Notes: generated by a model from the letters alone, not told the origin. DNA of 64,000 nt from Dyadobacter sp. CY312 (GCF_021390535.1 NZ_JAJUXG010000001.1:620001-684000), one strand, 5' to 3'; positions 35,600 through 45,457 are shown, counted from the first letter of the stretch. Numbers and translations: made by a program.

Positions 35600-37651
35600 C
35601 AACGCACCCTTTTTCAGATCGTGGTACGGCTGATGGTGCGCTAAGAGGTAATTCTCCCATTTAACAGATTTTCCGCCCTTGATTTCTCCTCCGAGAAGGA
35701 AAGTTGTGTTGGTAGAAAGCGGCGGCTGTTCAGGAGGATTCCCTTCTGATATCAGTGCATAATCTAGTGCTGCTGAGACCTGAAAACCGCGCCTTAAAAC
35801 TTTCCCGTTCCAGGCAATCATTTCGCCCCCAGCGACTGCACGCATAGAAAATTCCTTCCCGCTATAATGCTTCCCTCCTGCCAGATAAACGGTTTCGAGA
35901 ACACCCTGGCTTACCGCATAATTTTTTATTCTGAAATTATACGCATCCGGATCCGACACAAATGACGAGTCGCTTACGATGAACAACTTATCACCTTCTT
36001 TAAAACTGATAACAGAATGCTTCGGCACAGCGTGGATCATGGCCCGAGGTGAATAGTAAAGTTGCAAACTTTGAGACAATCCATAAAAGACAAACATTAC
36101 TCCCAAAGCAACTGACAAGCGAATCGTACGGAATGTTCTACTTTGGTAAGCATACCAAAGTCCAAACATAAAAGCATACAGTAAGCAAACCTCCACTACA
36201 TCCAGGTATAGATTATGGACCAGATAACCTGGCATCAACTTAGGTATCGCAACAGAAATGTTTGTTAAATACGCCGACCATTGAACAATACCGTCGGAAA
36301 TATTTTGCAACCATATAACCGGAATTACGCTGGTAAGGAGCATCACCATAGAAGCCGGCAGAAGTATGTTGGTGAAAAAGATCACGAATGGATTCACCAG
36401 CCAGAAATAGAATGGGAACTGATGAAAGTAATATAAACTTAAAGGAAATGTTGCCAATTGAGCTGCGAACGAAAGTGCAGTAATTTGCCAGATATATTTC
36501 AGCGCAAAATTCGATGGCTGCCAAATACCTTCCAGAGGCCGATACAGCAGGAAAATACCCATCATTGCTAAAAATGAGAGCTGGAAACCCAGATCGAACA
36601 AGGCGTGCGGATCAACAGCCAGAATGAACAGGGCGGATATAGCCAGTGTATTGACCGACATTTGTTTACGGCCAAAAGTCTCCGCAATGATAAAAACAAT
36701 ACACATGGCAGTAGCTCTTTGTACTGACGGCGGCAAACCAGTAACGAGGGCATAAAATGACAACAAGGTGGTTAAAATAATGAGGTAAAGGAACCTACCA
36801 CCTCTAAGTCTTTTCAGCCAACCCAATATTTTAGACAGAACCATGAAAATTATGGCGACATGCATCCCTGATACCGACAAAATATGAACGGTTCCGGAGG
36901 TGGTATAGTCGTCGACCTGATCAGCACGAAGGTCGTCCCTCCTGCCAAGTAACATTGCCTTCACAAGACCGTAAGACGCATCGTCCTGAATGTGCTTTCT
37001 GAAAGTCTTATCTGCCCACTGAGATACGGCTGTGGTCCAGATGGCTATGCCTGAGGAATGATTTTCCTCTTTTGAAATGTGATAGGATCCTTCTGAAAGG
37101 TAGTCGGTCCACACAATCCCCTTGTTCCATAAATACCTCCTGTAATCAAATTCGTCAGGATTCAGAGGAAACATAGGACGCTCGGGAGCCCCTGAAACGG
37201 TGAGCATCTGTCCCGGCTCAGGAATGGCATCGGCATCAAGCGGAATGCTAACCAGGGCTTTTACCTGATGATTTTTCCAGATTCCCTGAAACCGAAATTT
37301 TTGTATGGCAATTTCCAGTCGAATTGTTTTTGTGCGTTTCTCAGGCAATGATTTCACAATAGCCTGATAGGCATCGCATTGACTCAAATCCACCACTTCC
37401 AGATCATACTGCAAATTTTGATCGTGTATCATGAAGGAGGTCATTCCGGCGAGCACAAAAAATACTGTAACACTGTAACCAACAGCATTTTTACGCATCA
37501 GGTAAAACCAAACTGAGGCGAAAACACTCAGAGCCAATGATACCGCTACTACCGGAAATGTCCAGGTGGTCTTCGGCATGAGGTATTCTCCAAAAAGAAT
37601 TCCTGAAATGAAAAACAGTACAAGAGTAATAAAAGGCGCGCGCGGCAGCAT
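35588..37651 (-). CDS. comEC: ComEC/Rec2-family DNA-uptake membrane protein
   Basis: A 687-residue inner-membrane protein. An N-terminal DUF4131-type OB-fold region (about 25-190) is followed by the multi-helix competence domain (LLGRRDDLRADQVDDYTTSG, HILSVSGMHVAIIF, GLPPSVQRATAMC). In competent bacteria ComEC forms the channel for single-stranded DNA entry. The C-terminal 150 residues sit where other ComEC proteins have a metallo-beta-lactamase nuclease domain, but no HxHxDH motif is visible, so that part looks degenerate. It starts 5 bases after the M43 protease gene on the same strand. Confidence 0.9.
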   Translation of the reverse strand: MLPRAPFITLVLFFISGILFGEYLMPKTTWTFPVVAVSLALSVFASVWFYLMRKNAVGYSVTVFFVLAGMTSFMIHDQNLQYDLEVVDLSQCDAYQAIVKSLPEKRTKTIRLEIAIQKFRFQGIWKNHQVKALVSIPLDADAIPEPGQMLTVSGAPERPMFPLNPDEFDYRRYLWNKGIVWTDYLSEGSYHISKEENHSSGIAIWTTAVSQWADKTFRKHIQDDASYGLVKAMLLGRRDDLRADQVDDYTTSGTVHILSVSGMHVAIIFMVLSKILGWLKRLRGGRFLYLIILTTLLSFYALVTGLPPSVQRATAMCIVFIIAETFGRKQMSVNTLAISALFILAVDPHALFDLGFQLSFLAMMGIFLLYRPLEGIWQPSNFALKYIWQITALSFAAQLATFPLSLYYFHQFPFYFWLVNPFVIFFTNILLPASMVMLLTSVIPVIWLQNISDGIVQWSAYLTNISVAIPKLMPGYLVHNLYLDVVEVCLLYAFMFGLWYAYQSRTFRTIRLSVALGVMFVFYGLSQSLQLYYSPRAMIHAVPKHSVISFKEGDKLFIVSDSSFVSDPDAYNFRIKNYAVSQGVLETVYLAGGKHYSGKEFSMRAVAGGEMIAWNGKVLRRGFQVSAALDYALISEGNPPEQPPLSTNTTFLLGGEIKGGKSVKWENYLLAHHQPYHDLKKGALLLR

Positions 37652-37656
37652 AGATT

Positions 37657-38946
37657 TTATCGGACCAAAAAACGTTTAGTAACAGTTTCTTTGTCGGTAG
37701 TTACTTTTAAAAAATAAACACCGGCAGGAAAGTTCTTCACGTTGATATAAGTCTGATTGTAAGCACCTTTTAACATTTCCACCCCTGAATTATTAAATAC
37801 ACTGATTTCAAATCCAGCATACCCGGGGCTGTATATATTTGTATTGAGATATCCTTCAACAGGATTGGGATAAAGATCAACTACTAAATTGGATTCACTT
37901 CGTCCTATATGTTCAACCAGCTGAGCACGTCTTGGACTTACCGCCAGCACTGCGTGCATCCTGTTTTTCTGATCGTTGGTAAAAACACTCATACATGCAT
38001 CAGGAGAATAATCCATGTAATTTTCAATCATATCTCTGGACAACGGACCGTCGCAGTTGGAATATTTAGCTTCACAATTGAGGTCGGTACTCAAATTCCT
38101 GTCACGCGCCCGGGGCGTATCATCACAATAATCGGTACCACAAGTTCTGTTTCCCCAAATGTGTAACAATCCCAGCCAGTGACCTACTTCGTGCGTGGTG
38201 GTTCGTCCCAAATTGTATATTCCGCTTGTTTCGCCAGACAAGTCCCTGCCAAAGTATCGCCAGTCAATAATTGCGCCATCGGTCAGCGGATCAGAATCCT
38301 CCTCGTCTCCCACTCTCAGGCCAGGAGTTGATCCGTTGGCTTCGGCAATGGATGGCATCTGAGCCATGCCAAGATATTCGCTCGAAAAGTTACAGACCCA
38401 GATATTCAGATATCGGTTCGTTGCCCAGGGTGGCGATAATGCAGCGAGCTGTTTATCAGCAGTTCTGTAATCAAAATTCTCCTGTCGGGTAGAATTTCTG
38501 ACAATTCCTGCGAGCCGGAAACGAATCCCTGTATCAACCGAAAGTGAATCAGTGTAGAACCCTTTGCGGCCTGAGGTGTTTGAATAATCCTCATTAAGAA
38601 CATCGATTTGACTTTGTATCTGTTCTTCCGAGATATTACTGTTACCTAAGCCTCCAATGCGATTATCCGAACGATTGTGTACGATATGGACCACCACAGG
38701 TATTGTAATAACAGCTTCTGCCGAGGTCCGGATTCTTGCATTATGCCGGTGTATGTGTTCCTGAATAACCTCCTCAGCTTTCTGCCTCCTTAGCAGCAGC
38801 TCAGGGTTTTGACCTGTTCTTATAGAATCAAGCTCAGCAGTTGCGCAGCGTTTCAGATCAGAATCCGAACGCTGCGCATTTGCTGTGATAGCGAGCATTA
38901 AAAGCATGACTGACTTAAAAAGCCATTTACTGCTCCGATTTTTCAT
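37657..38946 (-). CDS. secreted M43-family zinc metalloprotease with type A T9SS sorting domain
   Basis: A 429-residue secreted protease of the pappalysin-like M43 family. It has a signal peptide ending near ANAQ (residue 25), a propeptide-like region, then the catalytic HEVGHWLGLLH with zinc ligands His252, His256 and His262 and catalytic Glu253. Cys pairs follow (CGTDYCDDTPRA), and ENYMDYSPDACMSVFT contains the Met-turn. Residues about 355-429 form a type A T9SS domain (LYPNPVEGYLN, NFPAGVYFLKV, KRFLVR end). The start overlaps the end of phoH by 20 bases, so translation is likely coupled. Confidence 0.92.
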   Translation of the reverse strand: MKNRSSKWLFKSVMLLMLAITANAQRSDSDLKRCATAELDSIRTGQNPELLLRRQKAEEVIQEHIHRHNARIRTSAEAVITIPVVVHIVHNRSDNRIGGLGNSNISEEQIQSQIDVLNEDYSNTSGRKGFYTDSLSVDTGIRFRLAGIVRNSTRQENFDYRTADKQLAALSPPWATNRYLNIWVCNFSSEYLGMAQMPSIAEANGSTPGLRVGDEEDSDPLTDGAIIDWRYFGRDLSGETSGIYNLGRTTTHEVGHWLGLLHIWGNRTCGTDYCDDTPRARDRNLSTDLNCEAKYSNCDGPLSRDMIENYMDYSPDACMSVFTNDQKNRMHAVLAVSPRRAQLVEHIGRSESNLVVDLYPNPVEGYLNTNIYSPGYAGFEISVFNNSGVEMLKGAYNQTYINVKNFPAGVYFLKVTTDKETVTKRFLVR

Positions 38947-39883
38947 AAGCTGCCAAAATATCTCTTACCAGGCGGTGACGCACCACATCGGATCCATCCA
39001 GCTCAACAAAACTGATTCCTTTGATTCCCTTCAAAACAGCAAGGGAATCGATCAAACCTGATCTCAGATTTTTTGGCAAATCTATTTGTGACTTGTCTCC
39101 TGTTATAATGGCCTTTGAACTTGGTCCCATCCGGGTCAGGAACATTTTCATCTGCATCGGAGTCGTATTCTGAGCCTCGTCCAGCAAAATAAACGCATTG
39201 TTAAGCGTTCTTCCACGCATGTAGGCTAGCGGAGCAATTTCAATTACTCTGCTTTCCAGATACAATTTCAACTTTTCAGGAGCAATCATATCATCCAGCG
39301 CATCATAAATTGGACGCAGATACGGATCTATTTTTTCTTTCAGGTCCCCAGGCAAAAATCCTAGATTTTCTCCTGCCTCCACCGCCGGACGGGTTATTAT
39401 AATTTTTCTTACTTCTTTATTTTTCAATGCCCTCACCGCTATGGCAACGGCTGTATAGGTTTTACCCGTTCCTGCCGGGCCAACAGCGAACACCAGATCA
39501 TATTTAGCAGCCTGTTCAACAAGTAACTTCTGGTTGGCCGTTTTAGCCTTCACCACAAGTCCTTTGTTACCATAAATGATCACATCGTCATCATCCTCCG
39601 CGTTTTTTTTCCCGGAAGAAGCGGGCAATGTCAAGCCATTCAGATAAACCTTTACATTTTCATTCGTAATTTTTCCGTATTTCTGATAATGGGCCAATAG
39701 TGAATCCATAACATCAGTAATGCGCATTATTTCAGGTGCAGTACCCTGTATCCTGATCTCGTTGCCCCTCGATATAATTTTACTTTCCGGGAAAGCGGCC
39801 GCTACTTCTTTGATGTTAGAATTATGAATTCCAAGAAAATCGACCATTGAAACGTCTTCGAGCGTTATGATTTTTTCCAGCAA
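38927..39883 (-). CDS. PhoH-like ATPase
   Basis: A 318-residue cytoplasmic ATPase of the PhoH family. An N-terminal KH-like region (about 1-85) precedes the P-loop domain, with Walker A GPAGTGKTYTAVAI, then PAVEAGENLGFLPGD and Walker B AFILLDEAQNTTP. In bacteria these proteins are linked to RNA metabolism, often near ybeY; ybeY is not seen here. It is first in a run with the M43 protease and comEC. Confidence 0.92.
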   Translation of the reverse strand: MLEKIITLEDVSMVDFLGIHNSNIKEVAAAFPESKIISRGNEIRIQGTAPEIMRITDVMDSLLAHYQKYGKITNENVKVYLNGLTLPASSGKKNAEDDDDVIIYGNKGLVVKAKTANQKLLVEQAAKYDLVFAVGPAGTGKTYTAVAIAVRALKNKEVRKIIITRPAVEAGENLGFLPGDLKEKIDPYLRPIYDALDDMIAPEKLKLYLESRVIEIAPLAYMRGRTLNNAFILLDEAQNTTPMQMKMFLTRMGPSSKAIITGDKSQIDLPKNLRSGLIDSLAVLKGIKGISFVELDGSDVVRHRLVRDILAAYEKSEQ

Positions 39884-40104
39884 ATGAATTGTAGGTTTAG
39901 TGTTTTATTAAATGTTCTAAAATTTAGTAATAATAACCAAGATTTACGAAATTAAGATTCATCGAATCTCTTACAAGTTTTAATTTGACTCCCGATCCCA
40001 TTCAAATATTTGTCAACTAATTCAGTATCAGTACACCCACTTTATTTGCTCAAATTCTCTTCCTTTCAAAAAAAATACTTCTTTTCTCCATGCCTTCCAA
40101 TGCT

Positions 40105-40112
40105 TAATTTTG
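40105..40112 (+). promoter_or_regulatory. -7 element close to the dnaB start
   Basis: TAATTTTG fits TAnnTTTG and ends 7 bases before the dnaB ATG. The -33 position has TTTTC rather than TTTG. If used, the transcript would be leaderless or nearly so. Confidence 0.4.
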
Positions 40113-40119
40113 TGATAAC

Positions 40120-41730
40120 ATGGAAAACAACAATTCAGCAAACAACTATTCTAAAACTGGCTCCAAACAGGCATTTGCAGCCCGTAAGCCAGCTTCGACA
40201 CGCACAAACGGGACAGACCAAACCTTTGGGAAACTCCCGCCTCAGGCTATCGAGGTGGAAGAAGCAATACTGGGAGCACTTCTGATAGAAAAAGATGCAC
40301 TCACGGCCGTTGCCGATATTCTTAAGCCGGATAGTTTCTATAAAGAATCGCATCAGAGAATTTACACAGCAATTATCACACTTTTTGCTGACTCTGAACC
40401 GATCGACATGCTGACTGTTACTTCAAAACTCAGAAGTACCGGTGAACTTGAAATTATAGGCGGTGCCGCTTACATCATGGAGCTGACCTCAAAGGTCAAT
40501 TCTGCCGCCAACATCGAATTCCATGCCCGTATCATTTCTCAGGCTGCAATCAAAAGGGAGCTGATCAAAATATCTTCTGAGATACTTAAAGAAGCATTTG
40601 AAGACACTACAGACGTTTTCAGGCTGCTTGACAAAACAGAACAATCCCTGTTTCAAATTTCTGAATCCAATATCAAGAAAAACTATTCCGATATGGGTTC
40701 TTTAATGCGTCAGGCATTAGAAGAACTTGATCAGAAGAAGAATAATACTGACGGACTCACCGGAGTGCCATCAGGCTTCAGTGCACTTGACAGGCTCACT
40801 TCCGGTTGGCAGAAAACAGAATTAATGATTCTGGCCGCCCGTCCTGGTATGGGTAAAACGGCCTTCGTTGTTTCCTCTCTGCGTAATGCGGCAGTTGATT
40901 TCAACATGCCTGTGGCTATATTTTCTCTGGAAATGTCCTCAGTTCAGCTGGTGAATCGTCTTATATCAGCAGAAGCTGAAATTGATAGTGAAAAGATCCG
41001 TAAGGGTAGCCTTGCTCCTCACGAGTGGGAACAGCTGCACCACAGGATCCACAAGCTCACCAATGCCCCCATATTTATTGACGATACTCCTGCCCTTTCC
41101 ATTCTCGAATTACGCGCAAAGTCGCGAAGGTTGAAAGCGCAGCACGACATTCAGATGATCGTTATTGACTATCTTCAGCTCATGACTGGCGACACAGGTG
41201 GAAAGGGAGCCGGTAACCGTGAACAGGAAATTGCAATGATTTCAAGATCACTTAAAAATCTGGCAAAAGAGCTGGATGTCCCTGTAATCGCACTGTCCCA
41301 GCTAAGCCGCGCCGTTGAAACACGTGGTGGTGAGAAAAGGCCCCAACTATCTGATTTACGTGAATCCGGGTCTATTGAACAGGATGCGGATATGGTAATT
41401 TTCCTTTACCGTCCTGAATATTACGGAATTACAGAAGACGAAGCGGGAAACTCTGTGGCAGGTATCGGCGAAGTAATCCTGGCTAAGAACCGGGCAGGAT
41501 CACTTGATACAATTCAATTAAGATTTATTGGCAAGTACACAAAGTTTGCAGATATAGATTCTCAGTTTGCTCCTGTGCCATACGCCATGGACAGGCCAAT
41601 TGTTACCAGTAATCCTATTGCTTCATTTGAAAGTGCCTCAGCACCTCCGGCAAGCGGCACTTTAAGAAGCCGTGCAAACGACCTGAGTAATTTCGACTAC
41701 AAAGGCCCTGATAACGACGTTCCTTTTTAA
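40120..41730 (+). CDS. dnaB: replicative DNA helicase
   Basis: Hexameric 5'-3' helicase of the replication fork, 536 residues. The N-terminal domain begins at about residue 35 (LPPQAIEVEEAILGALLIEKDA), after a 30-residue Asn/Thr/Lys-rich tail. The RecA-like C-terminal domain has Walker A AARPGMGKTAF, FSLEMSSVQLVNRL, Walker B IQMIVIDYLQLM and the DNA-binding/arginine segment SQLSRAVETR. It ends in an acidic NDVPF tail. No intein is present. It is convergent with rlmD, with a hairpin between. Confidence 0.97.
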   Translation: MENNNSANNYSKTGSKQAFAARKPASTRTNGTDQTFGKLPPQAIEVEEAILGALLIEKDALTAVADILKPDSFYKESHQRIYTAIITLFADSEPIDMLTVTSKLRSTGELEIIGGAAYIMELTSKVNSAANIEFHARIISQAAIKRELIKISSEILKEAFEDTTDVFRLLDKTEQSLFQISESNIKKNYSDMGSLMRQALEELDQKKNNTDGLTGVPSGFSALDRLTSGWQKTELMILAARPGMGKTAFVVSSLRNAAVDFNMPVAIFSLEMSSVQLVNRLISAEAEIDSEKIRKGSLAPHEWEQLHHRIHKLTNAPIFIDDTPALSILELRAKSRRLKAQHDIQMIVIDYLQLMTGDTGGKGAGNREQEIAMISRSLKNLAKELDVPVIALSQLSRAVETRGGEKRPQLSDLRESGSIEQDADMVIFLYRPEYYGITEDEAGNSVAGIGEVILAKNRAGSLDTIQLRFIGKYTKFADIDSQFAPVPYAMDRPIVTSNPIASFESASAPPASGTLRSRANDLSNFDYKGPDNDVPF

Positions 41731-41736
41731 TGAGAA

Positions 41737-41779
41737 CGGGGCAAAGAGCATGTGGATATTTCCCACCTCCTTTGCCCCG
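41737..41779. terminator. bidirectional hairpin between dnaB and rlmD
   Basis: A perfect 10-bp stem CGGGGCAAAG (41737-41746) with CTTTGCCCCG (41770-41779); the inner GTGG/CCAC pairing extends it. It lies between two converging stop codons. Confidence 0.75.
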
Positions 41780-41784
41780 CTCCT

Positions 41785-43185
41785 TTATGCCCTTTTCACC
41801 AAAAGAGCTATATTTTCTACATGATGTGTATTCGGAAACATGTCCACCGGCTGCACCTTTGTAACTTCATACTCATCCGACATCAGTGCAAGGTCTCGCG
41901 CCTGTGTAGCCGTGTTACAGCTCACATATACGATTCGGTCCGGCGCCGCTTTCAAAATAGTTTCAACCACTGGCTGGTCCATTCCTGCTCTCGGAGGATC
42001 TGTAATAATCACATCCGGGCGACCGTGTTTTCTTAAAAAGTCTTCGTTCATGATGCGGCGCATATCACCAGCAAAAAACGAGGTGTTGGTAATTCCATTA
42101 ATCTGCGAATTGATTCTCGCATCCGCAACGGCAGCTTCCACATATTCCACTCCCACAACTTTCTTTGCCCGCCGCGCCACAAAATTTGCAATCGTTCCTG
42201 TTCCGGTGTACAAATCGTAGACAGATTCGTTGCCGGTGAGCCCTGCAAATTCACGGGTAATGTTGAAGAGTGTGTAAGCCTGGGCTGAATTCGTCTGATA
42301 AAAAGATTTAGGTCCTACCAGAAAGGTTAGATCTTCCATCGTTTCTCTGATCGTTGTCTCTCCTGCATAATGGATTACTTCCTGATCCTGATAAGAATCA
42401 TTTCCTTTGAGATTAACAATGTAATTCAAAGACGTAATCTCCCGATGCGTTTTGTGCAGATACTCCATCACTTTTTCAATAGCTTCATCATTTTGCTCAC
42501 CAAACTGAACAATTACCATGACATCACCAGAATTGGCTGTACGGATAATTACGTTCCTGAGTGTGCCTACATTAAAACGTACATCGTAATAAGGAATACC
42601 ATGCAACTCCCCAAAATGGTGAAGGGAATTTCTGATCGTGTTCGACGGATCAGGCTGTAAATGACAATGATCAACTGTGAATATCTTATCAAATCTTTTA
42701 GGTACGTGAAAGCCAAGGGCGTGTTTGGTAAACTGCTCCCCCGACTCCATCTGTTCCTTCGTAAGCCAGCGCCAGTTAGAAAAAGTAAATTCGAGCTTGT
42801 TACGATAGTATTCGGTTGCCGGTGCTGCAACAATTTCATTGATGGTAACGTCCTTAATTTTACCAATGCGTTCAAAATGGTCAACAACCTGTTGTCTTTT
42901 AAAGCGCAGTTGATGCTCGTAAGCAATGTGCTGCCATTTACACCCACCGCAAACCAGATGATGCAGACAGTATGGATCCGTCCTTAAAGCAGATTTTGAA
43001 TGAACTTTGGTAACAACAGCTTCTTTCAGTTTTTTCTTGGTCCGGACAACTTCGAGATCTACTATGTCACCAGGAGCAACATTTCCTTCTACAAAAATTA
43101 CGCCGTCTTCTGATTTAAATATACATTTGCCTTCTGCCGCGAAATCCGTAATTTCAACGTATTGATATTTGTTATTCTTAGACAT
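41785..43185 (-). CDS. rlmD: 23S rRNA (uracil-C5)-methyltransferase, RlmD-like
   Basis: SAM-dependent RNA methyltransferase making m5U in 23S rRNA, 466 residues. An N-terminal TRAM domain (about 5-60) precedes an iron-sulfur cluster motif, CLHHLVCGGC plus the later DHCHLQ Cys. The SAM site VYDLYTGTGTIANFVARRA is clear, as is the catalytic Cys in IVYVSCNTATQARDL. Bacteroidetes carry several RlmD/RumA paralogues, so the exact target uridine is not certain. Confidence 0.92.
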   Translation of the reverse strand: MSKNNKYQYVEITDFAAEGKCIFKSEDGVIFVEGNVAPGDIVDLEVVRTKKKLKEAVVTKVHSKSALRTDPYCLHHLVCGGCKWQHIAYEHQLRFKRQQVVDHFERIGKIKDVTINEIVAAPATEYYRNKLEFTFSNWRWLTKEQMESGEQFTKHALGFHVPKRFDKIFTVDHCHLQPDPSNTIRNSLHHFGELHGIPYYDVRFNVGTLRNVIIRTANSGDVMVIVQFGEQNDEAIEKVMEYLHKTHREITSLNYIVNLKGNDSYQDQEVIHYAGETTIRETMEDLTFLVGPKSFYQTNSAQAYTLFNITREFAGLTGNESVYDLYTGTGTIANFVARRAKKVVGVEYVEAAVADARINSQINGITNTSFFAGDMRRIMNEDFLRKHGRPDVIITDPPRAGMDQPVVETILKAAPDRIVYVSCNTATQARDLALMSDEYEVTKVQPVDMFPNTHHVENIALLVKRA

Positions 43186-43249
43186 ATTTCTTTTTTATAA
43201 TACTTAACCGAATACTTATCCGGACAATCTTTACTTCCTTTTCCTGGTC

Positions 43250-45457
43250 ATGAAAAATAAGTTTATACTCTTATTTCTGATTCTGTTTACCTTTTTCCAA
43301 GCCAACGCAACACACATTGTCGGCGGCCAGCTATTTATCACCGAAAACAAAGGTTCCATCTACAATTATCGAATGGGGCTTACCATGTACTTCGACGCGA
43401 TCAATGGGAATCCCGGCGCGGAAGACCCGACGGCGGTCATCTACGTATTCCGAAAAAGAGATAATGCTTCTATGGGCTATCTTCAGGCCCCAAAAATAGA
43501 ACGAAAATCGGTGAATTACACCAACCCGGCTTGCGGAATCTCATCCCTGGAGACATATATGATTACTTATGCCTCCGATGTGATGCTCAATATCAATGAC
43601 TTCAACGATCCACAGGGCTACTATATGATATGGGATCGATGCTGCCGGAATGGAACCATTACCAATATTAAAGATCCCGGAGATGCCGGAAGTTTATTCT
43701 ATCTCGAATTCCCTCCGCTGGTACGTAACAACACCGCATTCAGTAACTCCTCTCCGGTTTTTCCGGCCATACAGGGCGATTATGCATGTGTTAATTCTCC
43801 TTTTACCTTCGATTTCGGAGGAACAGATGTCGATGGAGACAGTCTGGTTTACAGCCTCGTAACGCCTATGCAGGGGTATTCGACCAAAGACGTTCCCAGT
43901 GCGCAGGGACGAGGATCTTCCAGTTATCCGCGTCTCAATTTCATCGACGGCATTTCGGTTTCCAACATTATTCCGGGACCAAAACCTCTGACTGTCAACA
44001 ACAAAACCGGCATACTGTCTGTCACCCCGGGAAGTACAGGGCTTTATGTATTCACGGTTCAGGTGGACGAATATAGAAATAAAGTAAAAATTGGCTCACT
44101 CACACGTGACTTCCAGCTAAAAGTGGTCGACTGTCCCAAAATGGAATCTCCTAACCTGTTGTTCCGGCCCAAAGGGAAAAGTACTTTTTATTCAGGAAAT
44201 GAAATCATCACGATGAAGAAAGATGATCCGAATTGCTTCGAAATCATGATCGTGGATTCTACCGTTAATGACTTAATCCGAGTTCAGGGAAGAGCAGTAA
44301 ACAACTCAAAAGACTATTTTACCCTCCTACCCGCAGAATTCAGAACGACTGTTTCCAATGACACCATGCGTTTCGATATATGCCTGGATGAATGTTTCGT
44401 TACCTATGACAATCGGCCGATAAGAATTGAACTCATTGCTGAGGATAACAGCTGTCCGGTGCCGTTGATGGACACTTTGACGATTTACATCCGCCGCGAG
44501 AACAGCCTGAATACGCCTCCTGCAATCACCACATCATTGCCGGGAGATTATGTTTATGTCACGGTTGGTAAACCAGTCAGTTTCACTGTTTTTGGGAAAG
44601 ATAAGGATAAAGATGACCTCGAATTATCAGCCCGAGGCCAGGACTTCTCCATGACATCGCAGGGAATGACTTTCCGGCCAGTTACCGGGAAAGAGGCGAT
44701 TCAGCAAAATTTCACCTGGACACCTCCCTGTAATGCGCGTAAAGGCGATACACTGATCGTCGATTTTGTTTTGGAAGACATGCGTTGCGAGGGTAACCCA
44801 TTGCCAGTTTCAAAACCCATTTATTTCATCGTTGACGAATCACCAAACAACCCGCCTTCCGTGTCCACCAACCTCGGACAAGTGGCTGTTTCGTATACGA
44901 TAGGTAAATCCGGCTCCATTCAATTCGATGTTACCGCTACTGATCCTGATACCAATAACATTACCCTGACAGCTTCGGGTCGTGGGTTTGATATGCAAAA
45001 AATGGGAATGAGCTTTGAAAACAAGTCGGGAACTCAAATGCTAACCAGCCCGTATTTATGGTCGCCCGAGTGCTCCATCATGCAGGGAGAAAAGCAGCAG
45101 GTTTTTACAATCGATTTCGTAACACAGGATAAAAACTGTGGAGCAGCAAGCGATACAACTACGGTACTTGTAACCGTAATCGATGAAGATGGTTTTGAGA
45201 TGCCCGAAATTCCCAATGTAATCACTCCAAATAACGATGGTAAAAACGACTGCCTGGTACTTGACAACTTACCTTTGGGCAACTGTGAAAACTTTTTCAA
45301 GCAAGTTGCTATCTATAACCGATGGGGCAAACAGGTATATTTCACAAGAGAGGTGGGGCAAAACTGGTGCCCTGATGACGTTACAGCCGGGCAATACTAC
45401 TACCTGATTGAATATACCAACAGGACTTTTAAAGGCGGCCTTACCATCATAAAATAA
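43250..45457 (+). CDS. secreted repeat protein with type B T9SS sorting domain (HIVGGQL family)
   Basis: A 735-residue secreted protein, with signal peptide residues 1-20 (TFFQANA). The mature start is HIVGGQL (22-28), then the same ordered motifs as the gene at 6880: GYYMIWDRCCRN, FYLEFPPL, TDVDGDSLVYSL, GLYVFTVQVDEYRN and RDFQLKVVDC. The two middle cadherin/PKD-like repeats each start NxPP and carry KDKDKDDLEL or TDPDTNNITL calcium-type loops. The type B T9SS domain starts near residue 654 (NVITPNNDGKNDC, IYNRWGKQVYF). Function is unknown; it is probably a surface or matrix protein. Confidence 0.88.
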   Translation: MKNKFILLFLILFTFFQANATHIVGGQLFITENKGSIYNYRMGLTMYFDAINGNPGAEDPTAVIYVFRKRDNASMGYLQAPKIERKSVNYTNPACGISSLETYMITYASDVMLNINDFNDPQGYYMIWDRCCRNGTITNIKDPGDAGSLFYLEFPPLVRNNTAFSNSSPVFPAIQGDYACVNSPFTFDFGGTDVDGDSLVYSLVTPMQGYSTKDVPSAQGRGSSSYPRLNFIDGISVSNIIPGPKPLTVNNKTGILSVTPGSTGLYVFTVQVDEYRNKVKIGSLTRDFQLKVVDCPKMESPNLLFRPKGKSTFYSGNEIITMKKDDPNCFEIMIVDSTVNDLIRVQGRAVNNSKDYFTLLPAEFRTTVSNDTMRFDICLDECFVTYDNRPIRIELIAEDNSCPVPLMDTLTIYIRRENSLNTPPAITTSLPGDYVYVTVGKPVSFTVFGKDKDKDDLELSARGQDFSMTSQGMTFRPVTGKEAIQQNFTWTPPCNARKGDTLIVDFVLEDMRCEGNPLPVSKPIYFIVDESPNNPPSVSTNLGQVAVSYTIGKSGSIQFDVTATDPDTNNITLTASGRGFDMQKMGMSFENKSGTQMLTSPYLWSPECSIMQGEKQQVFTIDFVTQDKNCGAASDTTTVLVTVIDEDGFEMPEIPNVITPNNDGKNDCLVLDNLPLGNCENFFKQVAIYNRWGKQVYFTREVGQNWCPDDVTAGQYYYLIEYTNRTFKGGLTIIK

